This document shows, piece by piece, positions 35,098 through 48,300 of a DNA stretch of 64,000 bases; the first letter of the stretch is position 1; each line of letters opens with the position of its first letter. Both the position numbers and the translations under genes were made by a program. The notes under the pieces are model-generated. The model made no database searches and was not told the origin of the DNA. It was given only the letters and a program-made list of their open reading frames with translations. Origin of the DNA: Haberlea rhodopensis (Eukaryota; Streptophyta; Magnoliopsida; Lamiales; Gesneriaceae); the NCBI GenBank assembly GCA_907163345.1, contig CAJQUN010000023.1, positions 6,458,598 through 6,522,597 of the forward strand, given 5' to 3'.

Positions 35098-36923
35098 TGT
35101 TGGAGTTTGAGAACCCGAATAATCTTGGTTTTGATGTTAACAAAATTTGTTATTGTGTTGCTAACATATTTCATCAAGTGTGTAGTTCATAGATGATATT
35201 TTAGAGCTTCATGAATTGTTGAGAAATGACTTGAAGCTATTATGGTGAAATGAGAATTCCAACTCCGCTCGACCCCGACCGTTGCTTACTAAATTTTGTC
35301 ATATCTCATAGCTCGGACATCGAAACGACCTGAATACAAATGAGATGGATAGCAAATTCAATTCTATACAAGTCTTATTCAGACCAGTAGACCTGATTTG
35401 AAGGTTTACTTGACGAAAATATGTCTGTAAAAGTCTGCTGGTGCAAAGCTGGAACATCAGCAGACATATTGTAGCAGATGTGGTATATTGGTCATAACTC
35501 TCAACTCGCTTATCCAAATCGGGACGATTTAGTATGTGTTGGAAATATAAAACAAAGATCTACAAATCATCTTCAGAAGTCAAAGACTGAATCAGAGATT
35601 CAGATGGCCAAACGCTTCTGCGAGTCTCATATCGTGGAGACAAAATCAGTAGACTTACAGCAGGAGTATCGCCTCGTATTTCGAGCATAACTCTATCATA
35701 CAAACTCAAAATTAAGTGATTCCTGATTCCATGGAAAGCTACGAGAAAGGGCTACAACTTTCATTTTGATCACTTTGCCCAGAAATCAACGAATCAAGAG
35801 CCATAATCAAGAGAACAAAGCAGCAAACCTCTTAACTTCTTCCAGCAGACCTTGAGCAAGCAGACTTCGAGCATCACACCTTCTTCCAGCAGACCTAGAA
35901 GCTTCAACAAGCAACGTTCGACCATTCGACCAGCAGTTGTCGACCAGAACCAGTAGTCATTGACAAGAACCAGTAGACCTTGATCAGCAGCCCTTCCCGC
36001 TGAAGCAAAACAGTAGACTCACATAAAACAACCAGTAACCGAATATGACCGTTGCAAGCTCGGAAAACTTCCCAAAACTCTCACAATGGCTATATTCTTG
36101 TATCTAACGTATATATCATTATTTTGGGCTATATATACATGATTTGGATGTTCAATCACAGCTAATTGAAGATCAATTCAAGCATTACAAAGCAAACCCA
36201 TTTGAGATTTAAATGGGGAACAAAGACAAAATCTGCTAAATGAAGAGCACCCCCAAACCTTTTGGAACCACTTACCTTGCTATATCATATTAATTATGGA
36301 ATCATTTGTGCCTTTGTATTCACTCTATTCATTGTATTTGTGAGCTAAAATAGAAGAGTGAATACCATTGTAGCAGTTTGTGATTTATCACAATTGGGTG
36401 AGGTCTTTTCATGTGAGACATTAATGAACATGAGCTTTGTGATTCTTGTGGGCTAGACGTTTAGGCTATCTGTGTGGTATTAGCCTAAGTAGGTTGTATA
36501 CTGAAAAATGTAAACCAAATTTTCTAGTGTATCCTTCCATGAGATGGTAGAAGAGGAGACGAAGAAGCGTTTGTGCTTCGAACTTTCAGAAATGAATACT
36601 TGTGTTATATACTTTATTGCATTTATTTACCTTTCCGTTTTGGTGAAGCATTTATGTGCTTGTTAAAACATCAAAGTGTAGCTAACTAAGTGTTTGATAA
36701 TGCTTATCAAACTGTTTTTACATATTTACTTGCATAACTTTAAAATGATTTGCAAATGGTTAATTGGTTATAAAGCATGTTATGTTGAGTGTCTTTTGTT
36801 CGATTTTGTAACCGAACTCGATATAACCTCTCAGTGCAATTATTTCAAGAACACGAGTTATTGAAGCTCAAGTTAGTTGAAACTGGATGTGGATTGGCCA
36901 CCCACCCCGAATCGATCCTAACA
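35098..36923 (+). mobile_element. 5' LTR of large non-autonomous LTR element, copy B
   Basis: Starts TGTTGGAGTTTG and ends ATCCTAACA; 1826 bp. It is the duplicate of 15738-17548, with the same hairpin and CAGACC cluster (about 35820-36020). Confidence 0.85.
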
Positions 36924-37712
36924 AGTGATATCAGAGCAGGTTGTTCTTGGAATGCAATTTAACCAATTTTAGGCGGAAATCTTCTAAAGAAATATTTTCT
37001 TGAGCATAAAGTATTTTCCTCGCATATTTTTCAAAATGGTGTAGAACTATTTTTGAGCATGAATCTAATTTTCATTGCATTGTTATGCACAAAAATATTT
37101 TTAAATCTATCATATACTCTTTTTTTTATTGATAAAATGTACTTTTGAAAATTTTCTAACAATTTCAAAATAGCTGAGTTTTCTGGCAGCTTGCAGTGCC
37201 TTTTGGGAAATGTCATAACTTCTTGCTCGGATGTTCAAATGACAAACCTTTTTTTGCGTTGCAAACTATACTCCAAGAGAATCGCAGCGGTATAGGTCAT
37301 GCAGTCTAATTCTTCACGAGACAAACAGTTTATTCTGCAAAATTGACTCATGTGTGCTGCCACAAAATATATGAAATAGACATTGTTGTGTTTTGTCAAG
37401 AAATTCAAGTATGTTGTCAAGTATGATGAACCCATCATCAAAAGAGGTTATTTTTGTTCAAAATTTAATATGCATTAATTTTTTTTAATTTCTTTGCCTA
37501 ACACATTTGCCCTCACTTGTTTAAATTTTCAAACCTTTTAAAATTAAGGGGAGAGTTAATCTCAATCCTTGAGGGGGAAAAACTTTTATTTGTATTCCTT
37601 TTTTATTCAGACAAAAAGGGAGAGAATATGTTGTTTTAAAAATTACAATGCAACATTATGCTTTAATGTTAATATTTTTATCCAAGTTTTGTGATCATCA
37701 GAAGGGGGAGAT
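36924..37712 (+). mobile_element. Non-coding internal region, copy B
   Basis: Starts with a TGATATCAGAGC priming site at 36926-36937 and ends with AGAAGGGGGAGAT (about 37700-37712). No coding; duplicate of 17549-18330. Confidence 0.8.
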
Positions 37713-40700
37713 TGTTGGGTTTTTGAAACCCGAATAATCTTGGTTTTGATGTTAACAAAATTTGTTATTCTGTTGCTAGCATATTTTATCAAGTGTGCAG
37801 TTCATAGATGATATTTTAGAGCTTCATGAATTGTTGAGAAATGACTTGAAGCTATTATGTTGAAATATGAATTCAACCTCCGCTCGACCTCGAGCGCTGC
37901 TTACTAAGTTTATCATATCTCATAGCTCGGACATCGAAACAACCTGATTCCAAACGCGTTGGATAGAAAATTCAATTCTATACAAGTCTTATTTCAGACC
38001 AGCAGACCTGATTTGAAGGTTTACTTGACAAAAATATGTCTGCAAGAGTCTGCTGGTGCAAAGCTGAAACATCAGCAGACAGATTGTAGCGATATATTGG
38101 TCATAACTCTCAACTCGCTTATCCAAAACGGGACGATTCAATATAGGTTGTAAAGGTAAAACAAAGATCTACAAATCATCTTCAGAAGTCAAAGACTGAA
38201 TCAGACGTTAAGATGGCCAAAACGCTTCTGCGAGTCTCGTATTGTGCAGACGAAATCAATAGACTTATAACAGGAGTATCTCCTCGTATTTCGAGCATAA
38301 CTCTCTAATACGAACTGAAAATCGAGGGATTCTTGGAAAGCTAAGAAAAAGAGCTAAACTTGATATTTGATTAACGTTAATGTCATCTAATTTGTACATT
38401 AATTGGATAAATTAATTAGAATTTAATAAATTTAGAAGGGACATGGACAATATAACTGTCAGTTGACAGTTGGGTCAGAATATGGTGAGTTGACAAATAT
38501 AGTTTTGAACTATTCGAATTAACACCGAAATTTTGTTAAATCAATTTAGTAAATAAAAAATTTGTATTAAAATGATAAAGTTAATTTTTGTGATTTGAAT
38601 AGGGAGACGAAGTCAGGTGTTGATTGTACATGTAATGTACATGCACCAGTATACCGGTGACACCCCGGTGTTCATAATTGGTCGGGAATTAATATATATC
38701 ATTGTATGGCGTAAAACACGTAAAAACACACACAGATAGCGAAAAATGCACTAAAACGTGCGAAAACACACAGTATCAGCGCGATTCACCGACCACCTCG
38801 TTTATATCCACTCCGTTCGCCGATGTCCGACCATTTCTCGTCGAGCCCAACCTAGCATCGTGTTCCTAACTCAGATGCGCAACTTTCCATACCAGATAAT
38901 TGAATTTTGGTGTCCGAAAAGTGGTTCGATTTTGACCTGGAACGGACGAAAGCACGCATACTATGGGTTTGAGCACTTTTGGTTTGATTTCTTCGATTCT
39001 ACAACAAATTGGACAAAGCCATACACCAAATCTCTTCCCCTCACCTAGACGAAGCTTTCTGAACCGTGCGTGCTACCGTGTGCGAGTTGGGTAAAATTTG
39101 ATATTTGATTTTTCCGACTTTTCTTCGATAATTTCCAGTTAATTGGGACTATAATTGATGAAAAATATTATGAATTGGTGAAAATTAATTTAGCAAATTA
39201 AATTATGATGTAAATTACTCTAAATTGGTTAAGCTGTGACTAAAATTGATAACCAATTTTTAATGATTAATAGTGAATTGTGAATTTATATTGATATACA
39301 GTGAATACATCGACTCTACAAGCTCATGTTGACCCTTATATATCGAGAAGTAAATATATATTGCGGTCGGGTAACATACGACAGGTATATATATCAGTTG
39401 GTATATGATTTGATGACTTATGTGAATTACTTGAAATTACATGACTACATGATTTATTTAAATTATGTGACATTCATAACGTTCTATATATGGAAATAAA
39501 TATTTTGTTAACATACATCCTTTTTATACATACATCGACGCATGATATACACATTGAGCTATGATTCTTTGATACCTTATTATTTTGGACTCGATCAATT
39601 ATAAGGTTGTATACGGTACTATTACTGGCATTAAGTGGCCTAAAAGGCATAGGGATAATCGACCCTTATGATTGCTATGCTATGTTGATATTGGGATTTG
39701 GTGCCGTATTGCCGACGTCATCCTTTGGATTATCCCTATTTGTTGAGACTGTTATAAGGTGGCGCCTTATGACATCATTTGTATGATATTTTGTCAGGAT
39801 ATGGGATGTGGTGAGCTTCATTGATGCTCCATATTGATATCCATTTTGCTTGACAGGCTCGAGCGATTTAGCTATGTAGTATTTGGACTTTCATTTATTG
39901 GCTCCGAGATACCCAGTGGATGGGTGTATGATACCGACATGACATGACATGCACTGCATTGCATTTCATATATCATTTTATAGATACATGTTGTATATTA
40001 TATGATCGTTCCATATTAGGCTTTTGCTCACCCCCAAGGGGGGCTGTTGTTGTCTTTTTGGGTGGACAATGTCAGGTAGTACATGTGGTCAGGACTCCAG
40101 AGATGGCACGTCCGGTGGGAGCCACACTTGAGAGGTTTATTCTACTGTTTATCCCAATATTATATGTAGATATCTACCAGGGGTTTATCTCTAGGGTGTG
40201 TGAGGAGTTTAGGTATTTTTGTTTTATTTCAGTCAATGTTGATATGTATTTATTAGTTTGATTTGTGTATGTTGTGAATGATGGTATCTATATATAATTT
40301 ATGTATATGTTTATTAGTATTGGTGGTATGTTTCTCGTACGATGAGGTCATGCCGAAATTTTTAGGGCCTCGTGCTAATCAATGTTAAAAATCTTCCGTT
40401 GTTTATGCTATAATTATCATCGTGTGATCATTAATCACATATTTAGGATTGAGCCCTCACAACTTTCATGTTGATCACTTTGCCAAAAATCAACGAATCA
40501 AGAGCCATAATCAAGATAATAGAACAATAGACCTATTAACTTCTACTAGCAGACCTTGAGCAAGCGGACTTCGAGCAGTAGACCTTTTCCAGCAGAACTC
40601 GAAGCTTCAACCAGCAGGGTTCGACCATTCGACCAGCATACGTCGACCAAAACCAGTAGACATCGACCAGAATCGGTAGACCTTGACCAGTAGACCTCCC

Positions 40701-41571
40701 CCACGGAAGCAAAACAGTAGACTCATAGAAAACAACCCAGAAACCAGAATATAACCGTTGCAAGCTCGGGAAATTTACCAAAACTCTCCCAATGTATATA
40801 TCATTATTTGAGGCTATATATACATGATTTGGAAGTTCAATAACAGGTGAGTGAAGATCAATCCAAGCATTTCAAAGCAAACCCATTTGGGATTCAAATG
40901 GGGAACTTGAAAGACAAAATTTGCTAAATGAAGAGCACTAACCTTTTGGCATCACTTACCTTGCTATATCAGATTCATTATGGAATCATTTGTGCGCTTG
41001 TATTCACACTATTCATTGTATTTGTGAGCTAAAATAGAAGAATGAATACCATTGTAAAAGTTGGTAATTTATCACAACTGGGTGATGTCTTTCTATGTGA
41101 GGAGTTAAAGAACCTGAACTTTGTGATTCTGTGTAGGCTAGGATTTTAAGCTATCTATGTGGTATTAGCCTAAGTAGATTGTATACTGAAATGTGTAAAC
41201 AAAATATTCTAGTGTATCTTTCCATGAGATGAAAGAAAGGGGACACGTAGAACCGTTTGTGCTTCGAACTTCAAGAAACGAATGCTTATGTTATTTACCT
41301 TACTATTTTGGTTAGCATTGTGAAGTATTTTTATGTGCTTTTTAAAACACCAAAGTGTAGCTAACTAAGTGCTTGATAAAATATTCCATCAAACTGTTTT
41401 TTACATATTTACTTGCATGCCTTTAAAATGATTTGCAAATGGTTAATCGATTATAGAGCAGGTTATGTTGAGTGTCTTCCGCTCGATTTTGTTACCGAAC
41501 TCGATATAATCTCTCGGTGCAATTATTTCAAAAACTCGAGTTATTGAAGCTCAAGTAATTTGAGTCTAACA
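37713..41571 (+). mobile_element. 3' LTR, copy B, split by a nested LTR and shortened at its end
   Basis: Duplicate of 18331-22467. Its last part lacks the TGGATTGG...CCCGAATCGATC stretch present in copy A and goes directly to TCTAACA. The nested solo LTR lies at 38359-40461. Confidence 0.8.
38359..40461 (+). mobile_element. Nested solo gypsy-type LTR, copy B
   Basis: Same insert as 18961-21303; the first dozen or so bases are deleted (TTGATATTTGATTAACG follows GAGCTAAAC). The right end GAGCCCTCACA and the ACTTT copy behind it are kept. It has a single copy of the segment that is doubled in copy A. Confidence 0.8.
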
Positions 41572-42551
41572 TTTATGAATTAGATTCATCCGTAGCCAAT
41601 TAAATCCATGTTGGGCGTCCCATATACGACGATTTAAATCCAAATAACAATCTCCCACAAAACAATTCATACGACAAATTAATAACAATCTATAATCATT
41701 ATTCATGGTGTTTAACTAACTATTAATTTATTAAAATAGAATAATACTTCAAATACCACAAATTAGCTAGTACCACATATTAGCTTATATAGTAGCACAT
41801 ATTAGTTTATGTAGTATTGTAGTACCACAAATTCGCATATATAATATCACATTTGTATGTTAATTGTACCACAAACTAACATAAATTACTGATTTACTTT
41901 TTAATTATTCTTTATAACTATTTATTAACCAATTTAAAATGGTTTAACAAAATTTAACATTATGTCATTATCATGTGTATTAAAGAATCAAGTTTGGTTT
42001 CAAACAAGAAATTAGGAGAGAGATGAAGATAAGAGATTAGGTGAGAGAATAAGTGAGAGAAGAATGATATATTCGACAATTCATTAATTAAGGATTTTAA
42101 AATGACATTTTTTTTGAGCGGAGAGCGCAAAAAATTTGATTCGGGATTGAATCTTGAAATGATATTTGGTTTGTAATTTTAGCCAAATCTCCCTTAGAAC
42201 TGTGTTTTGTAAATGAAAATTCATGAACAAAAAGAGTAAAAAAAATAAAAATAAAAAAAATTATATATTATATATCTAACTAACTCAAAAAAAAAAAAAA
42301 ATCATCATTATTATAACTTATTAACATCCCAATAGGTGATTTTAAGCACACGTAATATATAATATTATTAATAATTACGAAACCCAAACCAAAAATCAAA
42401 GCCAAAGCTTTTAAAAAACATAGATAACTTGTTCAACAGTGCAATAATACGATTGATAAAATGTCAACGGGCCCACACATTAGACATTAACCTCTACAGC
42501 CAAATTCAAAATATTTTACATCAAGACCTGCCTTGATCTAGTGGTTGTCAT
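41572..42551. other. Duplicated spacer with array remnant and local expansion
   Basis: Counterpart of 22468-23038, with array-type units at about 41755-41880. Between 42070 and 42410 copy B has an extra AT-rich stretch with A-runs that copy A lacks. No gene seen. Confidence 0.4.
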
Positions 42552-42980
42552 TTAGAAACAAAAAAAACCTCCACAGCCATCAAAACCGTCACAACCGCCG
42601 CCGTCGGGACACTCACCTCCACCTCCGCAACAGCAACATTGAGAGAGACCCCCGACGATATTTCCATCCCCAGCTGTGGCACCCCCATCGACAGTAGCAA
42701 CATCACCACCACTGTCTTTATTACGTTGATCGCTTTCATCAGCAGTCAACACCGCAGCCGTAGCGACCCCAGCAGCTCCCGCTCCCGCCAAGACAACCAT
42801 ATTGCCATCTTTTATACCACTGTCGGCGGACTTGTCATTTTTCTCAACGTAACCGTAAGGTGCTGCCGCCACAGTTGGGGGAGGAGGCGGAGGTTGGGGG
42901 TAGCTTATGGCAGAAGGTGGCTGATTATTATATTTCGATCCCTCCTTTGCACGGTCTCGGGTGCGCACACAGCAGAACAT
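42552..42980 (-). CDS. Copy 3 of small Pro-rich/Cys-Gly-rich protein, open frame
   Basis: A 142-codon frame starting MFCCVRTRDRAKEGSKYNNQ. Residues about 29-34 are a Pro run, then AAAPYGYVEKNDK, a KDGNMVVLAGAGAAGVATAA hydrophobic-small stretch (roughly residues 57-76, Ala/Gly-rich, possibly a weak membrane or interface segment), an acidic ADESDQRNK box, and a tail rich in Cys and Gly (a run of four Cys followed by Gly, several CDG/CGG units). No intron is needed. The paired Cys near the N-terminus could be lipid-modified, but this is speculation. Of the three copies this is the only one that keeps the Cys/Gly tail in frame, so it is the best candidate for an active gene. I do not recognise a named family. 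Confidence 0.6.
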   Translation of the reverse strand: MFCCVRTRDRAKEGSKYNNQPPSAISYPQPPPPPPTVAAAPYGYVEKNDKSADSGIKDGNMVVLAGAGAAGVATAAVLTADESDQRNKDSGGDVATVDGGATAGDGNIVGGLSQCCCCGGGGECPDGGGCDGFDGCGGFFCF

Positions 42981-43743
42981 TGTGCGAATGGCTAAAAACT
43001 TATCTTATAATTTGTATATCAGTATAATCGATGCCTTGTTAATAATTTTCTATTTATAGAGCATAGTTGCTAAGACTTGACATGTTCCATCCATTAATAT
43101 TTGGTCATAACAAAGAAATTTATTATTTTATTTGAAAAAAAACAGGTGTCCTATAATCTATATTATCATTGAGGATGGATCCATTAGAATAACTAGTTTT
43201 GTCACTTGGACAAGTATGGTTTTTCATTTTGAAAATTCTAGTTTATTATCAGAAGTTTATAATCGGAAATTAGTTATATTTATTTATTTATCTAACAAAT
43301 TGTATCCATTAATTATCTATTCTACTCTTACGCTTAATGATATCTATTTTAATTAAAATTTTATTTTACATGTTATCTCATGCATATATTTTTAGTTAAT
43401 TATACTTGCTAATCCTGGGTGATTCGACGGGCAACGGATACAAAGCAATAAATAGATTTGTTCTTTGCTATCCTACTGAGAATATACTTGGATCTATCCC
43501 CATAGAATACTACCCCACGAGATAGTTAATAACAGTTCTAATAAATAAACCATTTTGCGAAAAGTTTGTCTCATTACGAGGTTTCAACAAAGCTGCAATA
43601 TTTCTCTTTAGAATTTGTTCAAGGTGGAACATATCTAACAGCGAGTAAATAGATTCTAAACAAGAGAGACGAGTTACATAAATTTTCCAAGTAAAACTCT
43701 AAGAATTGATATATTTGATAAAATAAAATATCAATAGTGAATG
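42981..43743 (-). other. Conserved upstream flank of gene copy 3
   Basis: Homologous to 23471-24058, plus an extra block near 43080-43270. Similarity ends at 43743, where a copia LTR starts. The same CTATTTATAG motif is at about 43049-43058. Confidence 0.5.
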
Positions 43744-44131
43744 TGTTGGGTTTCCGTACCCCGGCGCCAGATCCAAACGCAGCGGAAAATAAACAGTAAA
43801 TAGATCTGACCCGGGGACGGTCGATCGCGCCTGATTCATATATTAGAACATGCAAATATCATAATATAATGCACGAAAAGAGATTACCGTTAACAGCGAA
43901 ATCAATCTGATGGCGGTGATCCTCGAGTCCAATCAACCTGACCAGATCAACAAGCCCGACATCAGTGCTAGTGTGATGACGTCTATTCTCAGAGAGTGAG
44001 TGTATTGGAATGGAATAGGTTAACCCTAGAGTGAACCTTATATTTATAGTGTTCATGAGATAGCTAATTGGGCTAGGGCTCATAAAGCCCATCGGGCCAA
44101 CGTTTGGCTTGCTGGGTATTTTATGCTAACA
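43744..44131 (-). mobile_element. LTR (3' LTR on minus strand) of a copia element
   Basis: 388 bp between TGTTGGGTTTCC and ATGCTAACA on the plus strand. On the minus strand it is preceded by the polypurine tract AAGTGGGAGAT (44132-44142), so it is the 3' LTR of the element whose pol lies to the right. It truncates the homology of the gene copy 3 flank. Confidence 0.8.
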
Positions 44132-47100
44132 ATCTCCCACTTGCCCAAAAGCCAACACAAAACAATAAAATCATAATCCAAGTAAGTCAATCCAATTGAA
44201 TAACTTGATGTACAACCATTGTACATAATTATGAAACATAAATATATCAAATGATTTAATTTTAGAACTTTCTATAGATGAAACACTTTCAAATATAGAA
44301 ACTCCACTATAATGAGGAGCTTTCAAAAATTAAATTCATCTATACTAAATCACTCAATTTTAGCACTTAACCTTTAAGTCTCAATTCTCATCGATAGATC
44401 GGGGCGGCCGGTTGATTGTGACCCAGCGAGGCTCAAGTGTATCATAGCAGTATGATCACAACCTTTGTGATTTTAGAAGTCAAACAACTTCTCGGGCTTA
44501 CCCTGAATGCCCCATTGTCAATTAAACTCCTTTAATAGACAATAACGGAAATATAATTCCAGCAACAACCTACCGATCGTGGGTAACGCCTAGCATCTGC
44601 GCTTCACGAAGACCTAGATACAAATGACTAGCAACGTACGAGAACCTGTCAGCCATAGTTAGCATGTAGTACATTCCTTTCACTCAATATGTCCCGATTG
44701 AATCTAGGGCATTGGTCAGTCGAGGCCCCTTATGATTTCAATAACTATGTATTTGTTTCACGTTATATGATTCATTGTGTGCGTATATGAAAAACTAATT
44801 TTTCACAAGCACTACCCACTCTGGCCAGAGATTCCTCGAATCATATATAGAAAAACACATAGGACATCCTGGTTCATCAAGACCAGTGGTGAATCCCCAA
44901 CGACAATCATAGGCCTCTGACAGCATCACTGAATACCCAAAATAACAACTTTATGACCCGCATGTGACCAGTCATTAAATCAAAGTACACAGCTATCTGT
45001 CAAGACCTCAATGACGACTCGGATCATGAGGAGTAATGGTGCACAACTATGACTAGAAATTCTATACTCGACAAGTGGTAACCACTTATAGAATTCCGAG
45101 TAGGGTCGTTCAGTGAACTCATTCCTAATGAGCACCTATTCATGTGTGCTGACTTCTCAAGCCAATGCCGATGAAACGCGGCGCACTACACTAGACACAT
45201 CATGAATACCAGTCTCTAACGAGCATATATCGATATCCCATTCTCGAAGGCTCATCGACCAGGAACATTTAGAAATCGCAGTCGAGAATGTATTTCATGG
45301 TCACCATCATATGCGTAACCACATTCTATGGACTATAGCAACTTCAAGGACTTCATCAATACATCAAGATGCATGGGTAAACAGATGAAGAAGTGCCATA
45401 TATATTAATATTCAAACAAAGATTTGTCATAATAAGATTAAGTGCAATCAATCAACTATTGATTTACTTAATCATGTATGACAACAATATCTTTCACTTT
45501 CCCAAAGCCAACTACTCATGTGTCTTAAGACCATCTTCCCAAGATGTCTGACAGACACCAATCATTGTAAAGGCTTTGTCAGTGGATTTGCTATATTTTT
45601 CTGTTGAAGCGATTTTCTCGATAATAATGTCGCGTCTACCATCTCTCTCATTAGATAGTATTTTTTCAATATATGTTTGGATCCTGATAAGATCTGTTAT
45701 TCATAATAGCTCAAATGTTGTCACAGTACACAGAGACTGTGTCAACTGCACTTGAAATTACACCCAACTCTTGGATGAAATTTCTTATCCAAACTGCCTC
45801 TTTGCTGCATCGTATGCTGCAATGCATTCAGCTTCAGTGGTGGAATCCGATGTGGTCTTGCTTGGAACGTTTCCAAGAGATATCACCATCATTGAGCTTA
45901 AATACAAATCCGAACATCGATATGGTATCATCTACATCCAAATTAAAACCAGCATCAACTTAGCCTTCAACTTTTATTTCTCCACTTACAGATCCAAAAA
46001 CCATGAACATATCATAAGTTCTTCATAAGAACTTGAAGATTATTTTCACAGTTTCCAGTGACCTTCACCGGGATCTGTCTGATGTGTGCCCATTACTCTA
46101 AGAATATACATCAGGCCAAGTACATAACATAGCATACATTACACTATTAAAAATCAAAACATAAGGTACCAATGTCATCTTTTCTCTCTCCTCGTCAATC
46201 TTAAGACTCATTGACTCGAGAGATGAATACTATGACATATTGGGAAGTAACTCATTTTTCGACTATTCTATGCTAAACCCTTTTAGCACAGTGTTTATGT
46301 ACGTAGATTGAGAAATCTCAAGCATCCTTTAGATCTATCCCTATAGATCCTTATTCTAAGCACGTATGACGCTTCTCCCAATCTTACATGGAGAAATTAG
46401 TAGATAATCATGCTTTAATTGATTAATCCAATACCATTCACAATGAGCATGATATAATCGACTTAAAGCATCACAAATGTAACCATGCTCCCACTAATCC
46501 TTTTACACACACATGTCACTTCCGAATTTTTTAACAAAACCAAACACTTTGATGATGTTATCAAAACGGAAGTTCAAACTTCGGGATGCCTTCTTAGGCC
46601 CATAAATGGACCTCTGGAGTTTGAAAACATTATTCTCACTCCAAGAAGTTGTAAACACATTTGGCTGCTACATTTCTACCTCAATGCCACCACTGAGAAA
46701 TGTTGTGTTCACATCCATTACTCATATCTCATATTCATAATATAAAGATATAACTAATAAAATCTAAATAGACTATAGCATCATAACCGATGAAAATTTT
46801 CTCATAAACAACTCTTTGCCTATGAGAATAACTGTTTCTCACCAGTCAAGCTTTGAAGATCACTACCTTCCCATCCACTCCAAGCTTTCACTTGTAAATC
46901 CATGCAGCCAATGGGACCAATTCCCAAATATGATCTACTAAGGCACATACCTAATTGGAGTACATGGAGTCCATTTCAGATTTCACGGCATCTTGCCAAT
47001 GTCCCGAATCAATATCTGGCATCGTCTCCTTGAAAGTCCAAGGATCATATCCATGGTCTATTTCTTGACTACTTTCAAGGAGTAGATTCATTCTATCGGG

Positions 47101-47800
47101 AGCTCTTGAAACATTTTCAAATCTCCTTGGTGTGTGTAAATCAAAAGCTGACTAATTTAATTTCACCGTTTTCACTTTTCTAGTGGTTTGTGGTTCTTCA
47201 ACCCTTTCAAGTTATATTATGTTGTCATCCTTTCTAATAGAAACATTTTCTCTAGAAAGATTGCACTTGCGAAACAAACTTTTTGCCTGCAATTGATAAT
47301 ATAAATTTCCACAAAATAACATAAGATGGATTAATTATCCAACTCATCTCCCACTGGCTGCTTCACATAAGCAGAACAATCTCAAAATAAAATTGGATTA
47401 TTTTTCAGTCCATATCGTATATGGAGTTTTGGTCACTGCATTGGTATGAATTATATTCAACAAATATGTAACTTTAGAGAGTTACTCAGAGAGAATCACA
47501 TTCTCTTTAAGATAACTCAACATCATCTTGCACTAACATTTAGTGCTCCACATACGTCCATATGAATCAAATTCAATGGACATTCAGCACATGCTAAATA
47601 TATGTTGGATTTAAGTTATCGTTCGTTTTATATTCTTTGAATATAATCATACTAATCATTCATAAGTTCACCAAATTCAATAAACCATGCATTCTTAAAA
47701 AATACTGCTACTATATCCTTTTTCGTCTTTTAAGGTTGGGAACCATTCCCCTTCCTCTTCTTTATCCTTGAACTCTTCCTACCATTGGTAGAAGATTCGA
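44132..47800 (-). pseudogene. Ty1/copia pol on the minus strand, heavily decayed
   Basis: Read on the minus strand from right to left, copia landmarks remain in changing frames: a reverse transcriptase start phrase (SGHWQDAVKSEMDSM, about 46965-47015), the RT middle part with an eroded YVDD-like box (about 46430-46470), PDV-type and MGTHQ phrases near 46070-46110, and the RNase H box (STTEAECIAAYDAAK, about 45804-45850). The stretch 44143-45500 is non-coding. Stops are everywhere. The 5' part would lie in or beyond the gap at 47801. Confidence 0.7.
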
Positions 47801-48300
47801 NNNNNNNNNNNNNNNNNNNNNNNNNNNNNNNNNNNNNNNNNNNNNNNNNNNNNNNNNNNNNNNNNNNNNNNNNNNNNNNNNNNNNNNNNNNNNNNNNNNN
47901 NNNNNNNNNNNNNNNNNNNNNNNNNNNNNNNNNNNNNNNNNNNNNNNNNNNNNNNNNNNNNNNNNNNNNNNNNNNNNNNNNNNNNNNNNNNNNNNNNNNN
48001 NNNNNNNNNNNNNNNNNNNNNNNNNNNNNNNNNNNNNNNNNNNNNNNNNNNNNNNNNNNNNNNNNNNNNNNNNNNNNNNNNNNNNNNNNNNNNNNNNNNN
48101 NNNNNNNNNNNNNNNNNNNNNNNNNNNNNNNNNNNNNNNNNNNNNNNNNNNNNNNNNNNNNNNNNNNNNNNNNNNNNNNNNNNNNNNNNNNNNNNNNNNN
48201 NNNNNNNNNNNNNNNNNNNNNNNNNNNNNNNNNNNNNNNNNNNNNNNNNNNNNNNNNNNNNNNNNNNNNNNNNNNNNNNNNNNNNNNNNNNNNNNNNNNN
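47801..48300. other. Assembly gap (500 N)
   Basis: Exactly 500 unknown bases. It separates a minus-strand copia element from a plus-strand one, so both 5' ends are unresolved. The round length suggests a placeholder. Confidence 0.98.
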
